Below, piece after piece: positions 50,142 through 58,528 of a stretch of DNA of 64,000 bases. Under the pieces are notes generated by a model. That model did no database searches. It had not been told where the DNA came from and worked only from the letters and a program-made list of their open reading frames with translations. Source of the DNA: Pararobbsia silviterrae (GTDB taxonomy: Bacteria > Pseudomonadota > Gammaproteobacteria > Burkholderiales > Burkholderiaceae). Within the stretch, counting starts at the first letter, position 1; every line of letters begins with the position of its first letter. A program made the position numbers and the translations under genes. The stretch spans positions 310,001 to 374,000 of the forward strand of contig NZ_RBZU01000005.1 in the NCBI RefSeq assembly GCF_003628125.1, written 5' to 3'.

Positions 50142-51068
50142 ATGAACTTCCAGCAATTGCGCTTTGTTCGCGAGGCCGTGCGTCAGAACATGAATCTGAC
50201 CGAGGTCGCGAACGTGCTCTACACGTCGCAGTCGGGCGTATCCAAACAGATCAAGGATCTCGAGGACGAACTCGGTGTCGATATTTTCGTGCGTCGCGGC
50301 AAGCGCCTCACGGGTCTCACGGAACCGGGCAAGGCGGTCCACAAGACGATCGAGCGCATGTTGCTCGACGCCGAGAATCTGCGCCGCGTCGCGCGTCAGT
50401 TCTCCGAACACGATGCGGGTCACCTCGTGCTCGCCACGACGCACACGCAGGCGCGTTACGCGCTGCCGCGCGTGATTCGTGAGTTCAAGCAGGTGTTCCC
50501 GAAGGTGCACCTTGCGCTGCGTCAGGGCACGCCGCAGCAGATCGCCCAGATGATCGTCGACGGCGAGGCCGACATCGGGATCTCGACCGAAGCACTTGAT
50601 CGCTACCCCGATATCGTGACGTTCCCGTGCTATTCGTGGCATCACGAGGTCGTCGTGCCGAAGGGCCACAAGCTCGCTTCGCTCGAGGCCGTCACGATCG
50701 AGGATCTCGCGGCGTTTCCGATCATCACGTATGACCAGGATCTAACGGGGCGCTCGCATATCGACGCCGCGTTCGCCGCCGCGGGCCTCGTGCCCGACGT
50801 CGTGCTGACCGCGATCGACGCCGACGTGATCAAGACCTACGTCGAGGTCGGCATGGGCATCGGCATCGTTGCCGCCATGGCGTTCGACGAGCGCAAGGAT
50901 TCCGAGCTCGTGCGGCTCGAGACGGGCGACCTGTTCGAGGCGAACACGACGCGCGTGGGGCTGCGCAAGGGCGCGTTCCTGCGCGCCTACGCGTACAAGC
51001 TCATCGAGATGTTCGCGCCGCAACTCAAGGAATCGGACATCGCCTTGCAGCTTCGCGAAGCGGCTTGA
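50142..51068 (+). CDS. cysB: CysB-type LysR regulator of sulfur assimilation
   Basis: A 308-residue LysR-family regulator, shorter than E. coli CysB (324) but with the hallmark N-terminus MNFQQLRFVREAVRQNMNLTEVANVLYTSQSGVSKQIKDLE of the CysB/Cbl group, a helix-turn-helix at about 18-38, and a cofactor domain (TTHTQARYALPRV) that binds acetylserine or sulfate-related ligands. It lies 51 bases after cysA, so it is likely the last gene of the operon and its regulator. Cbl is an alternative name. Confidence 0.9.
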   Translation: MNFQQLRFVREAVRQNMNLTEVANVLYTSQSGVSKQIKDLEDELGVDIFVRRGKRLTGLTEPGKAVHKTIERMLLDAENLRRVARQFSEHDAGHLVLATTHTQARYALPRVIREFKQVFPKVHLALRQGTPQQIAQMIVDGEADIGISTEALDRYPDIVTFPCYSWHHEVVVPKGHKLASLEAVTIEDLAAFPIITYDQDLTGRSHIDAAFAAAGLVPDVVLTAIDADVIKTYVEVGMGIGIVAAMAFDERKDSELVRLETGDLFEANTTRVGLRKGAFLRAYAYKLIEMFAPQLKESDIALQLREAA

Positions 51069-51173
51069 TTGAGCTGACATCGCCGGACGGCGCGCACGCG
51101 AGCCCGCGTGCGCGCAACGCGAAATTTTGCTCGCGCGGGGATTTTCGGAGTCGCCTTCGATAGAATCCCGCGC

Positions 51174-52262
51174 ATGACCTCCTCGACCTTCCCATTGCCA
51201 CGCATCGTCGTGGTCGGTACCGGCGGGACGATCGCCGGCGCGGCGCCCACGGCGACCCAGACGACCGGTTATCAGGCCGGCGCGCTGCCCGTCTCGCAAC
51301 TGCTCGAGGCCGTGCCCGGACTCGACACGTTCGCGCGCATCGAAAGCGAACCCGTCGCCTCCATCGACAGCAAGGACATGAGCACCGCGCTCTGGCTCGC
51401 GCTCGCGCAGCGCATCGACGCGCTGCTCGCGCGCGACGACGTCGACGGCGTCGTCGTCACGCACGGCACCGACACGCTCGAAGAAACCGCGTATTTCCTG
51501 CATTTGCTGGTCAAGTCGCCGAAACCCGTCGTGATGACCGCCGCGATGCGGCCTGCGACGGCGATCTCGGCCGACGGCCCGCTGAATCTGCTGCAAGCCG
51601 TGCGGGTCGCGGGCTCGCCCGCCGCGCACGGACGCGGCGTGCTCGTTGTGTTCGCGGGACGGATTCACTCGGCGCGCGAGGTCGCGAAGACGAGCACGTT
51701 TTCGATCGATGCATTCGCCTCGCCCGAGACCGGACCGCTCGGCTGGATCCACGACGCCCAGATCGAGTTCGAGCGGCGCGGCGAACGTCTGCATACGGTG
51801 GCCACGCCGTTTCGTCTCGGCGTGCGCGAGGCGGACGCGGCTCGGGCCGCGTCGTCCGCGTCATCGCCGGGCGAGATCCAGGTCGCGCCCTATGCGATCG
51901 ACGGCGCGCTGCCCGATGTCGATATCGTGACAAGTTACGCGGGTGTCACACGGATTGCGGTCGATGCGCTCGTGGCGAGCGGCGCGAACGGCATCGTCGT
52001 CGCGGGGACGGGCGGCGGGTCGATCCATCATCGTCTGCTCGCGGGATTGTCCGACGCCGCGGACCAAGGCGTCGCCGTGGTGCGCGCATCGCGCGTCGGC
52101 GCGGGGCATGTGCTGCATAACGGGGCCGCGTCGGACGACCGGCTCGGATTCGTGAGCGCCGGCTCGCTGTCGCCGTTCAAGGCGCGCGTATTACTCATGG
52201 TCGCGCTGGCGAGCGGCCTGCGCGGCGTCGACGAACTGCAGGGCGCGTTCGACACGTTCTAG
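51174..52262 (+). CDS. L-asparaginase (type I/II family)
   Basis: A 362-residue asparaginase that hydrolyses asparagine to aspartate and ammonia. The first catalytic Thr19 lies in VVGTGGTIAG, and the second motif is VTHGTDTLEETAYFLHL with Thr and Asp. Length exceeds the usual 330-350 because of an Ala/Ser/Arg-rich loop near residues 215-230. No signal peptide is obvious, so it may be cytoplasmic. A TAGAAT hexamer 7 bases before the ATG would put the transcript start almost at the start codon. Confidence 0.9.
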   Translation: MTSSTFPLPRIVVVGTGGTIAGAAPTATQTTGYQAGALPVSQLLEAVPGLDTFARIESEPVASIDSKDMSTALWLALAQRIDALLARDDVDGVVVTHGTDTLEETAYFLHLLVKSPKPVVMTAAMRPATAISADGPLNLLQAVRVAGSPAAHGRGVLVVFAGRIHSAREVAKTSTFSIDAFASPETGPLGWIHDAQIEFERRGERLHTVATPFRLGVREADAARAASSASSPGEIQVAPYAIDGALPDVDIVTSYAGVTRIAVDALVASGANGIVVAGTGGGSIHHRLLAGLSDAADQGVAVVRASRVGAGHVLHNGAASDDRLGFVSAGSLSPFKARVLLMVALASGLRGVDELQGAFDTF

Positions 52263-52462
52263 TGCATCGCGCCGGCAAACCCGACGGCACGCGGCGCGTG
52301 CCGCACCGTCGCGCATCGTCATGCACTGCAAGGTAACCCTGAGTTCAAAGGACTGTTCGTTTTCGGTGCGTTGCATCACAATGATCTGCACCGAAACATC
52401 GCTCGACGTATTGGCATACGGTTTGCTTTTTCCTTGTGACGCAACGGCGCAGGAAGGACTCC

Positions 52463-53878
52463 ATGCGGTTCTACGACGAGATGCAAGAGAACGACGCGGC
52501 CCTGGGTGTGCGGCCGCATTACCGGCGCTTCGACGACTGGCTTAAACGACAGTCCGACGCGACCATGGCCCGCAAGCGAGCAGAGGCCGATCTCGTGTTT
52601 CGGCGAGTCGGCATCACGTTCGCCGTCTACGGCGCGGACTCCGGGACCGAGCGGCTGATCCCGTTCGACATGATCCCGCGGATCATTCCGAGGCACGAGT
52701 GGACCGTGCTCGAGGAAGGGCTCCGGCAGCGCGTCAAGGCGCTCAATATGTTCATTCACGACGTCTATCACGATCGCAACATCGTGCGGGCCAACGTGAT
52801 ACCGGCGGACCAGGTCTATACGAACGCGCAGTATCGTGCCGAGATGCAGGGCGTCGACGTGCCGCTCGATATCTACGCGCATATCGCGGGCGTCGATGTC
52901 GTGCGGGCCGGCGACAACGGCGACTTCTATGTGCTCGAGGACAATCTGCGCGTGCCCTCGGGCGTCTCGTACATGCTCGAGAACCGCAAGATGATGATGC
53001 GGCTGTTTCCCGAGCTGTTCGTGCAGAACAAGATTGCGCCGGTCGCGCACTACCCGGATCTGCTGCTCGACACGCTGCGCTCGGTCGCGCCGGCCGGCGT
53101 CGACGACCCGACCGTCGTCGTGATGACGCCGGGCATGTACAACTCGGCGTACTTCGAACACACGTTCCTCGCGCAGCAGATGGGCGTCGAGCTCGTCGAA
53201 GGCAAGGATCTGTTCGTCGACGACAACGCCGTGTTCATGCGCACGACGCACGGACCGCGCCGCGTGGACGTGATCTATCGGCGTATCGACGACGACTTCC
53301 TCGATCCGCTCGCGTTCCGCGGCGATTCGGCGCTCGGCATCCCGGGCCTGATGTCGGTCTATCGCGCGGGCCGCGTGACGCTCGCGAATGCCGTGGGCAC
53401 CGGGGTGGCCGACGACAAGTCGATCTATCCGTACGTGCCGGACATGATCGAGTTCTATCTCGGCGAGAAGCCGATCCTCAACAACGTGCCGACCTATCAG
53501 TGCCGCAAGCGCGACGATCTCGCGTACGTGCTCGATCATCTGCCCGAGCTCGTCGTGAAGGAAGTGCATGGCGCGGGGGGCTACGGCATGCTCGTCGGCC
53601 CCGCGTCGACACGCGCGGAGATCGAGAACTTCCGGCAGCGGCTGCTTGCGCGGCCGGCCGGTTATATCGCGCAACCCACGCTCGCGCTGTCGGCTTGTCC
53701 GACCTTCGTCGAGTCGGGCATCGCGCCGCGCCATATCGACCTTCGGCCCTTCGTGCTCTCGGGCAAGACGGTCACGATGGCGCAAGGCGGCCTCACGCGC
53801 GTCGCGTTGCAGGAGGGATCGCTCGTCGTCAACTCCTCGCAAGGCGGCGGCACCAAAGACACCTGGATGATCGAATAA
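52463..53878 (+). CDS. Circularly permuted ATP-grasp protein of the Anbu cluster
   Basis: The 471-residue protein belongs to the circularly permuted ATP-grasp (CP_ATPgrasp) family linked to Anbu. Recognisable are MIPRIIPRHEW, YVLEDNLRVPSGVSYMLENRKMMMRLFP, VVVMTPGMYNSAYFEH and KEVHGAGGYGMLVGP, the latter a Gly-rich ATP-contacting loop. Such enzymes are predicted carboxylate-amine ligases; a peptide-tagging role has been proposed for the cluster, but the substrate is unknown. AGGAAGG lies before the ATG at 52463. It starts a tight run with the alpha-E gene 15 bases downstream. Confidence 0.9.
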   Translation: MRFYDEMQENDAALGVRPHYRRFDDWLKRQSDATMARKRAEADLVFRRVGITFAVYGADSGTERLIPFDMIPRIIPRHEWTVLEEGLRQRVKALNMFIHDVYHDRNIVRANVIPADQVYTNAQYRAEMQGVDVPLDIYAHIAGVDVVRAGDNGDFYVLEDNLRVPSGVSYMLENRKMMMRLFPELFVQNKIAPVAHYPDLLLDTLRSVAPAGVDDPTVVVMTPGMYNSAYFEHTFLAQQMGVELVEGKDLFVDDNAVFMRTTHGPRRVDVIYRRIDDDFLDPLAFRGDSALGIPGLMSVYRAGRVTLANAVGTGVADDKSIYPYVPDMIEFYLGEKPILNNVPTYQCRKRDDLAYVLDHLPELVVKEVHGAGGYGMLVGPASTRAEIENFRQRLLARPAGYIAQPTLALSACPTFVESGIAPRHIDLRPFVLSGKTVTMAQGGLTRVALQEGSLVVNSSQGGGTKDTWMIE

Positions 53879-53893
53879 CGACGAGGGCGCACC

Positions 53894-55000
53894 ATGCTGA
53901 GCCGCACGGCCGACCATCTGTTCTGGATGGCGCGATATATGGAGCGCGCGGAGAACACCGCGCGCATGCTCGACATCAATCTGAAGACGCTGCTGTTGCC
54001 GCAGAGCGCAAAGCATGAGGAGCGCGCGCAACGCGCGGTGCTCCGGATCTCGGAACTCGAACCCGCGTTCGACGCGCGTTATGCGGACAAGGGCGGGCCG
54101 ACGCGCGAGAACGTCCTCGATTTCCTGGCCGCCGCGCCCGACAACCCGTCGAGCATCTACGCCTGTCTGCAGGCCGCGCGTGAGAACGCACGCGCCGTAC
54201 GCGGCGTGCTGACGACCGAGGCCTGGGAGACGATCAATTTCACGTGGCTCGAATACGTCGAGCGCCTCGCGAACGGCGAGCTGTCGTCGGACGCGAACTC
54301 GTTGTTCGAGTGGGTCAAGTTCCGCTCGCATCTGTCGCGCGGCGTCACGCTCGGCACGGCGTTGCAGGACGATGCGTTCGTGTTCACGCAGCTCGGCACC
54401 GTGCTTGAACGTGCCGACAACACGGCGCGGATCCTCGACGTGCGGTTCCTCGACGCGGAAAACGCCGAGGCGCAAATGCAGGCTCAGGCGAGCCAGCATG
54501 CCGCGCAAGTGCTGGCTCAAGTGCAGGCGCAGACCCAGGCGCAGTTCGACACGCAAGCGGGCGATGTTCAGGTCCAGACGCAAGTCGGCCACGAGCGCAG
54601 GGATGTCGCGCGCGACGTCCAGCGCGAGGGCCAGCTCGAGGACTTCTATTACTGGACCTCGGTGCTCAGTTCGGTGTCGGCGCTCGAGATCTATCGCAAG
54701 GTCTATCGCGATGTCGTGACGCCCGAGCGCGTCGTCGAATTGCTGATGTTGAACCCGAACATGCCGCGCTCGCTGCTCGCCTCGCTCGACGCGGTGTGCA
54801 GCAACCTCGCCTTGTTGCGCACCGAGGCGTCGAACGCGTGCGAGCGCTCGGCGGGCAAGTTGCGCGCCGAATTGCTGTACGCCGATATCGACCAGATTCT
54901 CGAGTCGGGCCTGCATGCCTATCTGACGCAGTTTCTCGCGCGCGTCTACGAACTCGGCAACGCGATTTCCCGTACTTTCCTGATGCTGCCGGTCTATTGA
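53894..55000 (+). CDS. Alpha-E domain protein of the Anbu cluster
   Basis: A 368-residue all-helical alpha-E protein. It starts MLSRTADHLFWMARYMERAENTARML, the strongly conserved family opening, and repeats a second LERADNTARILDVRF motif near 170. FYYWTSVLSSVSALEIYRKVYRD and PNMPRSLLASL are typical. Residues about 191-245 are an unusual Gln/Ala/Val-rich segment (QAQASQHAAQVLAQVQAQTQ) before the FYYW motif, making the protein longer than the 310-320 usual for the family. Function is unknown; the family always travels with the ATP-grasp gene. Confidence 0.9.
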   Translation: MLSRTADHLFWMARYMERAENTARMLDINLKTLLLPQSAKHEERAQRAVLRISELEPAFDARYADKGGPTRENVLDFLAAAPDNPSSIYACLQAARENARAVRGVLTTEAWETINFTWLEYVERLANGELSSDANSLFEWVKFRSHLSRGVTLGTALQDDAFVFTQLGTVLERADNTARILDVRFLDAENAEAQMQAQASQHAAQVLAQVQAQTQAQFDTQAGDVQVQTQVGHERRDVARDVQREGQLEDFYYWTSVLSSVSALEIYRKVYRDVVTPERVVELLMLNPNMPRSLLASLDAVCSNLALLRTEASNACERSAGKLRAELLYADIDQILESGLHAYLTQFLARVYELGNAISRTFLMLPVY

Positions 55001-55018
55001 ATATTGAGGGAGGCGTCC

Positions 55019-55819
55019 ATGCGTCTGGCTATTCAACACGAAACGACCTACCGGTATGAATCGCCGGTTCAGTATTCGATCCAGCAATTGCGCTTGACTC
55101 CCGCGAACGCGAACGCGCAATTGATCTTGCATTGGCACGTCGAAGCGCCGGGCAAGCTCGATACGTCGGTCGACGCGTACGGCAACACCTTGCACACGCT
55201 CGTACTCACGCGGCCGCATCGCGAGATTCGGCTGCGCGTGAGCGGCGAGGTCGATACGATGCCGCTGCACGACGGGCGGCTTGGCGATGTCGTCGGCGCC
55301 GTGCCGCTCGAACACTTCACGTGCGCGACGCGGCTGACCGAAGCGAACGAGGCGATCCGCTCGCTCGCGCAGGAGACGGGTGCGCTTGACCGGCCGGCGG
55401 GACTCATCGAGCTTGCCGACCGGATCCGCGCGCGCGTGGCCTATGAGCCCGGCACGTCGGACGTCGCGAGCACGGCCGCGGATGCGCTATCGGCCGGCAA
55501 GGGGGTCAGCCAGGATCACGCGCATCTGATGATCGCGTGCTGCCGTGCGCGCGGGATTCCCGCACGCTATGTGAGCGGCTATATCGACGGCGGCGATACG
55601 CCGCAGGCGGCAAGTCACGCATGGGTCGATGTGTGGCTCGACAAGATCGGCTGGATCAGCATCGACGCGGCGCGCAGCGAGTTCGCGGGCGGGCGGTATT
55701 GCCGCGTTGCGCAGGGCCGCGATTACGAAGCGGCCGCACCCGTGCGCGGCACGCGCATCGGCGGTCGCGAAGAGCGTCTGCAGGTTTCGGTCCGGGTCAA
55801 CGCCGACACGCTTCAGTAG
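55019..55819 (+). CDS. Transglutaminase-fold protein of the Anbu cluster
   Basis: The 266-residue protein has an N-terminal beta-domain (HETTYRYESPVQYSIQQLRLTP) and a C-terminal transglutaminase/cysteine-protease core. At the expected nucleophile site the motif reads KGVSQDHAHLM with Ser164, where family members I know have Cys. The other residues, His200 (ASHAWVDVW) and Asp216 (WISIDAA), are in place. It could therefore be a Ser-based hydrolase, use another residue (Cys174 or Cys175), or be inactive. GAGGGAGG precedes ATG 55019. It sits 18 bases after the alpha-E gene. Confidence 0.9.
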   Translation: MRLAIQHETTYRYESPVQYSIQQLRLTPANANAQLILHWHVEAPGKLDTSVDAYGNTLHTLVLTRPHREIRLRVSGEVDTMPLHDGRLGDVVGAVPLEHFTCATRLTEANEAIRSLAQETGALDRPAGLIELADRIRARVAYEPGTSDVASTAADALSAGKGVSQDHAHLMIACCRARGIPARYVSGYIDGGDTPQAASHAWVDVWLDKIGWISIDAARSEFAGGRYCRVAQGRDYEAAAPVRGTRIGGREERLQVSVRVNADTLQ

Positions 55820-55961
55820 GGCGCGAGTCGTTCGCCCGGCAACCGTCGCACGCGTGCGTGCGCAAAGCGCGTATCGTCGATTGAGGCGCGCGCGCGACAG
55901 ACGCGCGCCGGCCTGCGGCTACAATCCGGGATTCGAATCAAGCTATACGAAGGCGAAGGAC

Positions 55962-56816
55962 ATGACCTACTGCGTGGCAATGCGCGTGAACGACGGTCTG
56001 GTGTTTTTGTCGGACACCCGCACGAATGCAGGCGTCGACCAGATCAGCACGTTCCGGAAAATGTCGGTGTTCGAGAATCCCGGCGAGCGTGTGATTGTAT
56101 TGATGTCGGCCGGCAATCTCGCGATTTCCCAGGCGGTGTGCCAGGTGCTCGGCGAGCCGGCCGCCGGCCATGCGGCCAGCCTCTGGAGCGTGGACTCGAT
56201 GCACGACGCCGCGCGCGTCGTCGGCGAGGCCGTGCGCGAGGTCTATCGGCGCGATGCGGAGTCGCTCCAGCAGTTCGGCGTCGAATTCAACTGCAGCTTC
56301 ATTATCGGCGGCCAGATCGGCACGCAGCCGATGCGGGTGTTCCAGGTCTATTCGGCCGGCAATTTCATCGAGGCGTCGTCGGTCAATCCGTATTTGCAGA
56401 TCGGCGAGGCCAAATACGGCAAGCCGATCATCGACCGCGTGCTGACGCCGTCGACGCCGCTCGACGAGGCGGCCAAGTGTGCGTTGATCTCGATGGATTC
56501 GACGCTGCGCTCGAACCTGTCGGTCGGGCTGCCGCTCGATCTGCTCGTCTACGAGCGCGATGCTTTGCGCGTGACGCGATTCGTTTCGATGGACAACGAC
56601 AACGCGTACTTCCAGATGATCCATTCGACCTGGGGCGCGCGTCTGCGCCAGGTGTTCTCGGAGATCCCCGATCCCGAGTGGTCGACGATCGAGGCCTTGC
56701 CCTCGGCGTCGGTGACCGCGCTGCCGCCGCGCGCGTCGTGGCCGGGCATCGTTCACGAGCCGCTCGCCGTGCAATCGGTGGCTCAGGCGAAGGTCCGCGT
56801 TCAGGGACCGCTCTGA
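55962..56816 (+). CDS. anbu: Anbu (proteasome-like bacterial peptidase)
   Basis: Anbu is a self-compartmentalising relative of proteasome beta-subunits and HslV. The 284 residues start MTYCVAMRVNDGLVFLSDTRTNAG: after Met removal, Thr1 would be the nucleophile, with Asp17 and Lys32 close to the proteasome Asp17/Lys33. NCSFIIGGQIG and NLSVGLPLDLL are typical. The C-terminus extends about 40 residues beyond the core. AAGGCGAAGGA lies just before the ATG. A 142-base gap from the transglutaminase gene contains a TACAAT, so it may have its own promoter. Its substrate is unknown. Confidence 0.9.
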   Translation: MTYCVAMRVNDGLVFLSDTRTNAGVDQISTFRKMSVFENPGERVIVLMSAGNLAISQAVCQVLGEPAAGHAASLWSVDSMHDAARVVGEAVREVYRRDAESLQQFGVEFNCSFIIGGQIGTQPMRVFQVYSAGNFIEASSVNPYLQIGEAKYGKPIIDRVLTPSTPLDEAAKCALISMDSTLRSNLSVGLPLDLLVYERDALRVTRFVSMDNDNAYFQMIHSTWGARLRQVFSEIPDPEWSTIEALPSASVTALPPRASWPGIVHEPLAVQSVAQAKVRVQGPL

Positions 56817-56850
56817 GATAGGGCGCCGTTCGCGCCTTCGTTGATCAGAC

Positions 56851-56879
56851 TTGCCTGTCCGGCGACTTGTCGCTATAAT
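56851..56879 (+). promoter_or_regulatory. Sigma70 promoter of rpsF-priB-rpsR-rplI
   Basis: TTGCCT (56851-56856), a 17-base spacer and TATAAT (56874-56879) form a strong match 65 bases upstream of rpsF. Confidence 0.75.
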
Positions 56880-56943
56880 CCCGCGTTTTCCCCTTGCCAC
56901 ACCGAACCGACGCTCGGGTGGCTACGATCCACAAGGAGAGGTT

Positions 56944-57318
56944 ATGCGTCATTACGAAATCGTATTCATCGTGCATCCCGACCAAAGCGAGCAGGTCGGC
57001 GCGATGATCGAGCGCTACAAGACGACCATCACGTCGCGCGGCGGTCAGATCCACCGCGTTGAAGACTGGGGCCGTCGCCAGTTGGCCTACATGATCGACA
57101 AGCTTGCCAAGGCTCATTACGTGTGCCTGAACGTCGAGTGCGACCAGGCCACCCTGGACGAACTCGAACACGCGTTCAAGTTCAACGATGCCGTGTTGCG
57201 TCACCTGATCACGAAGACGAAGAAGGCTGAAACCGCTCCGTCGCCGATGATGAAGGAAGTGGCGCGCGAAGAGGCCAAGAAGGCCGCCGCGGCACAAACG
57301 AGCGACGCTTCGGCGTAA
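56944..57318 (+). CDS. rpsF: 30S ribosomal protein S6
   Basis: The 124-residue protein has the S6 fold, starting [18 protein letters not shown], with [20 protein letters not shown] as the family signature that pairs with S18. The C-terminus has an Ala/Lys/Glu-rich tail. AAGGAGAGG precedes the ATG at 56944. It begins the operon rpsF-priB-rpsR-rplI. Confidence 0.98.
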   Translation: MRHYEIVFIVHPDQSEQVGAMIERYKTTITSRGGQIHRVEDWGRRQLAYMIDKLAKAHYVCLNVECDQATLDELEHAFKFNDAVLRHLITKTKKAETAPSPMMKEVAREEAKKAAAAQTSDASA

Positions 57319-57338
57319 GCCGGGCACCGGGCAGGGCG

Positions 57339-57638
57339 TTGAACAGGCTGGAGATCGACGCGCATCTCGTCGAACGCGAGCCGCTCCGATATACGCCGGC
57401 CGGCGTGCCAATCGTGAATTGCACATTGGCGCACCGGGGTACGGTGTTCGAGGCGGGTGTCGCGCGCCAGATTGAAATGACGCTTGCGGCGCTGGCCGCC
57501 GGCGAGATCAGCGGAAGGATCGCGGTTCTCGCACTTGGCGACTCGGCGCGCTTGGCGGGTTTCCTGGCCCCACGCAATCGCAACGCCAAAAGCTTGGTAT
57601 TTCACATCACAGAATTGCTAGAGATTGAAGAGGACTGA
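57339..57638 (+). CDS. priB: Primosomal replication protein PriB
   Basis: PriB is a small OB-fold single-stranded DNA-binding protein that helps restart stalled replication forks. The 99 residues start [25 protein letters not shown] and hold the OB core. The start codon is TTG at 57339 with GCAGGG upstream. The gene lies between rpsF and rpsR as in enterobacteria and other betaproteobacteria. Confidence 0.93.
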   Translation: MNRLEIDAHLVEREPLRYTPAGVPIVNCTLAHRGTVFEAGVARQIEMTLAALAAGEISGRIAVLALGDSARLAGFLAPRNRNAKSLVFHITELLEIEED

Positions 57639-57640
57639 TC

Positions 57641-57922
57641 ATGCCGCGTCCCGCTGGTAAAGGTAAAAAGTTCGACCGTCGCCGTCAGCAGCAGAACCCG
57701 CTGTTCAAGCGCAAGAAGTTCTGCCGTTTCACGGCTGCTGGTGTCGAGCAGATCGACTACAAAGACATCGAAACGCTGAAGGATTTCATTGGCGAAAACG
57801 GCAAGATCACGCCGGCACGCCTGACGGGCACGAAGGCGCACTATCAGCGTCAGCTTGATTCCGCCATCAAGCGTGCTCGTTTCCTGGCCCTGCTGCCGTA
57901 CACGGACCTGCACAAGGCCTAA
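57641..57922 (+). CDS. rpsR: 30S ribosomal protein S18
   Basis: A basic 93-residue ribosomal protein with the S18 signature [24 protein letters not shown] and [25 protein letters not shown]. The start ATG lies two bases after the priB stop, so the genes are coupled. The N-terminal [12 protein letters not shown] is the usual basic tail. Confidence 0.98.
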   Translation: MPRPAGKGKKFDRRRQQQNPLFKRKKFCRFTAAGVEQIDYKDIETLKDFIGENGKITPARLTGTKAHYQRQLDSAIKRARFLALLPYTDLHKA

Positions 57923-57946
57923 GCGTCGATCTTTCGGAGAATTCGA

Positions 57947-58399
57947 ATGCAAGTCATTTTGTTGGAGAAGGTCGCGAATGTGGGCGACCTCGGCGAAGTC
58001 GCGAAGGTCAAGGACGGCTACGCACGTAACTTTCTGATCCCCCAACGTCTCGCCAAGCGCGCGACGAAGGAAAACCTCGCTCAGTTCGAAGCCGAGCGCG
58101 CCGAGCGCGTGAAGGCAGCGGCCGAGAAGCTCGCCGCAGCGCAAGCACAAGGCGAAAAGCTCGCGGGTTCGACCGTGACGATCAGCCAGAAGGCTGGCGT
58201 GGACGGCCGTCTGTTCGGTTCGGTCACGAACTTCGATATCGCCGAAGCCCTGAAGGCGAACGGCTTCGCGGTCGAGAAGATGCAAGTGCGTCTGCCGAAC
58301 GGCCCGATCAAGACGGTCAGCGAACAGACCGTTCAGATCGCGCTGCACACGGATATCGTTGTCGACATCACCGTGCAAGTCGCCGGCGAACACGCCTAA
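57947..58399 (+). CDS. rplI: 50S ribosomal protein L9
   Basis: L9 binds 23S rRNA near the base of the L1 stalk. The 150 residues begin [36 protein letters not shown], the strongly conserved N-domain. A long connecting helix (about 40-75) and the C-domain ([14 protein letters not shown]) follow. GGAGAATTCGA precedes the ATG. A terminator follows the gene. Confidence 0.98.
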   Translation: MQVILLEKVANVGDLGEVAKVKDGYARNFLIPQRLAKRATKENLAQFEAERAERVKAAAEKLAAAQAQGEKLAGSTVTISQKAGVDGRLFGSVTNFDIAEALKANGFAVEKMQVRLPNGPIKTVSEQTVQIALHTDIVVDITVQVAGEHA

Positions 58400-58429
58400 G
58401 CGAGACCCGCTTTCGGCGGGATCGCCCGA

Positions 58430-58457
58430 CGAAACGACGCGCTCGCGCGTCGTTTCG
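58430..58457. repeat. Perfect 12-bp inverted repeat after rplI
   Basis: CGAAACGACGCG (58430-58441) pairs with CGCGTCGTTTCG (58446-58457) around CTCG. It stands directly before the main terminator and may help stop transcription or protect the mRNA end. Confidence 0.75.
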
Positions 58458-58461
58458 ACTT

Positions 58462-58489
58462 AAAAAAACCCGCGAAAGCGGGTTTTTTT
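58462..58489. terminator. Bidirectional rho-independent terminator after rplI
   Basis: Seven A, CCCGC, a GAAA tetraloop, GCGGG and seven T make a symmetrical terminator. It should end rplI and also the leftward hypothetical gene at 58529. Confidence 0.95.
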
Positions 58490-58528
58490 GTTGGGCACGC
58501 GCGAGTCGCGGTGAGGTGCAGGATGCGA

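Noticed and set aside
52376-55315. 979-codon minus-strand frame opposite the Anbu-cluster genes
   Set aside because: The plus-strand genes are well supported by family motifs; this is antisense to them.
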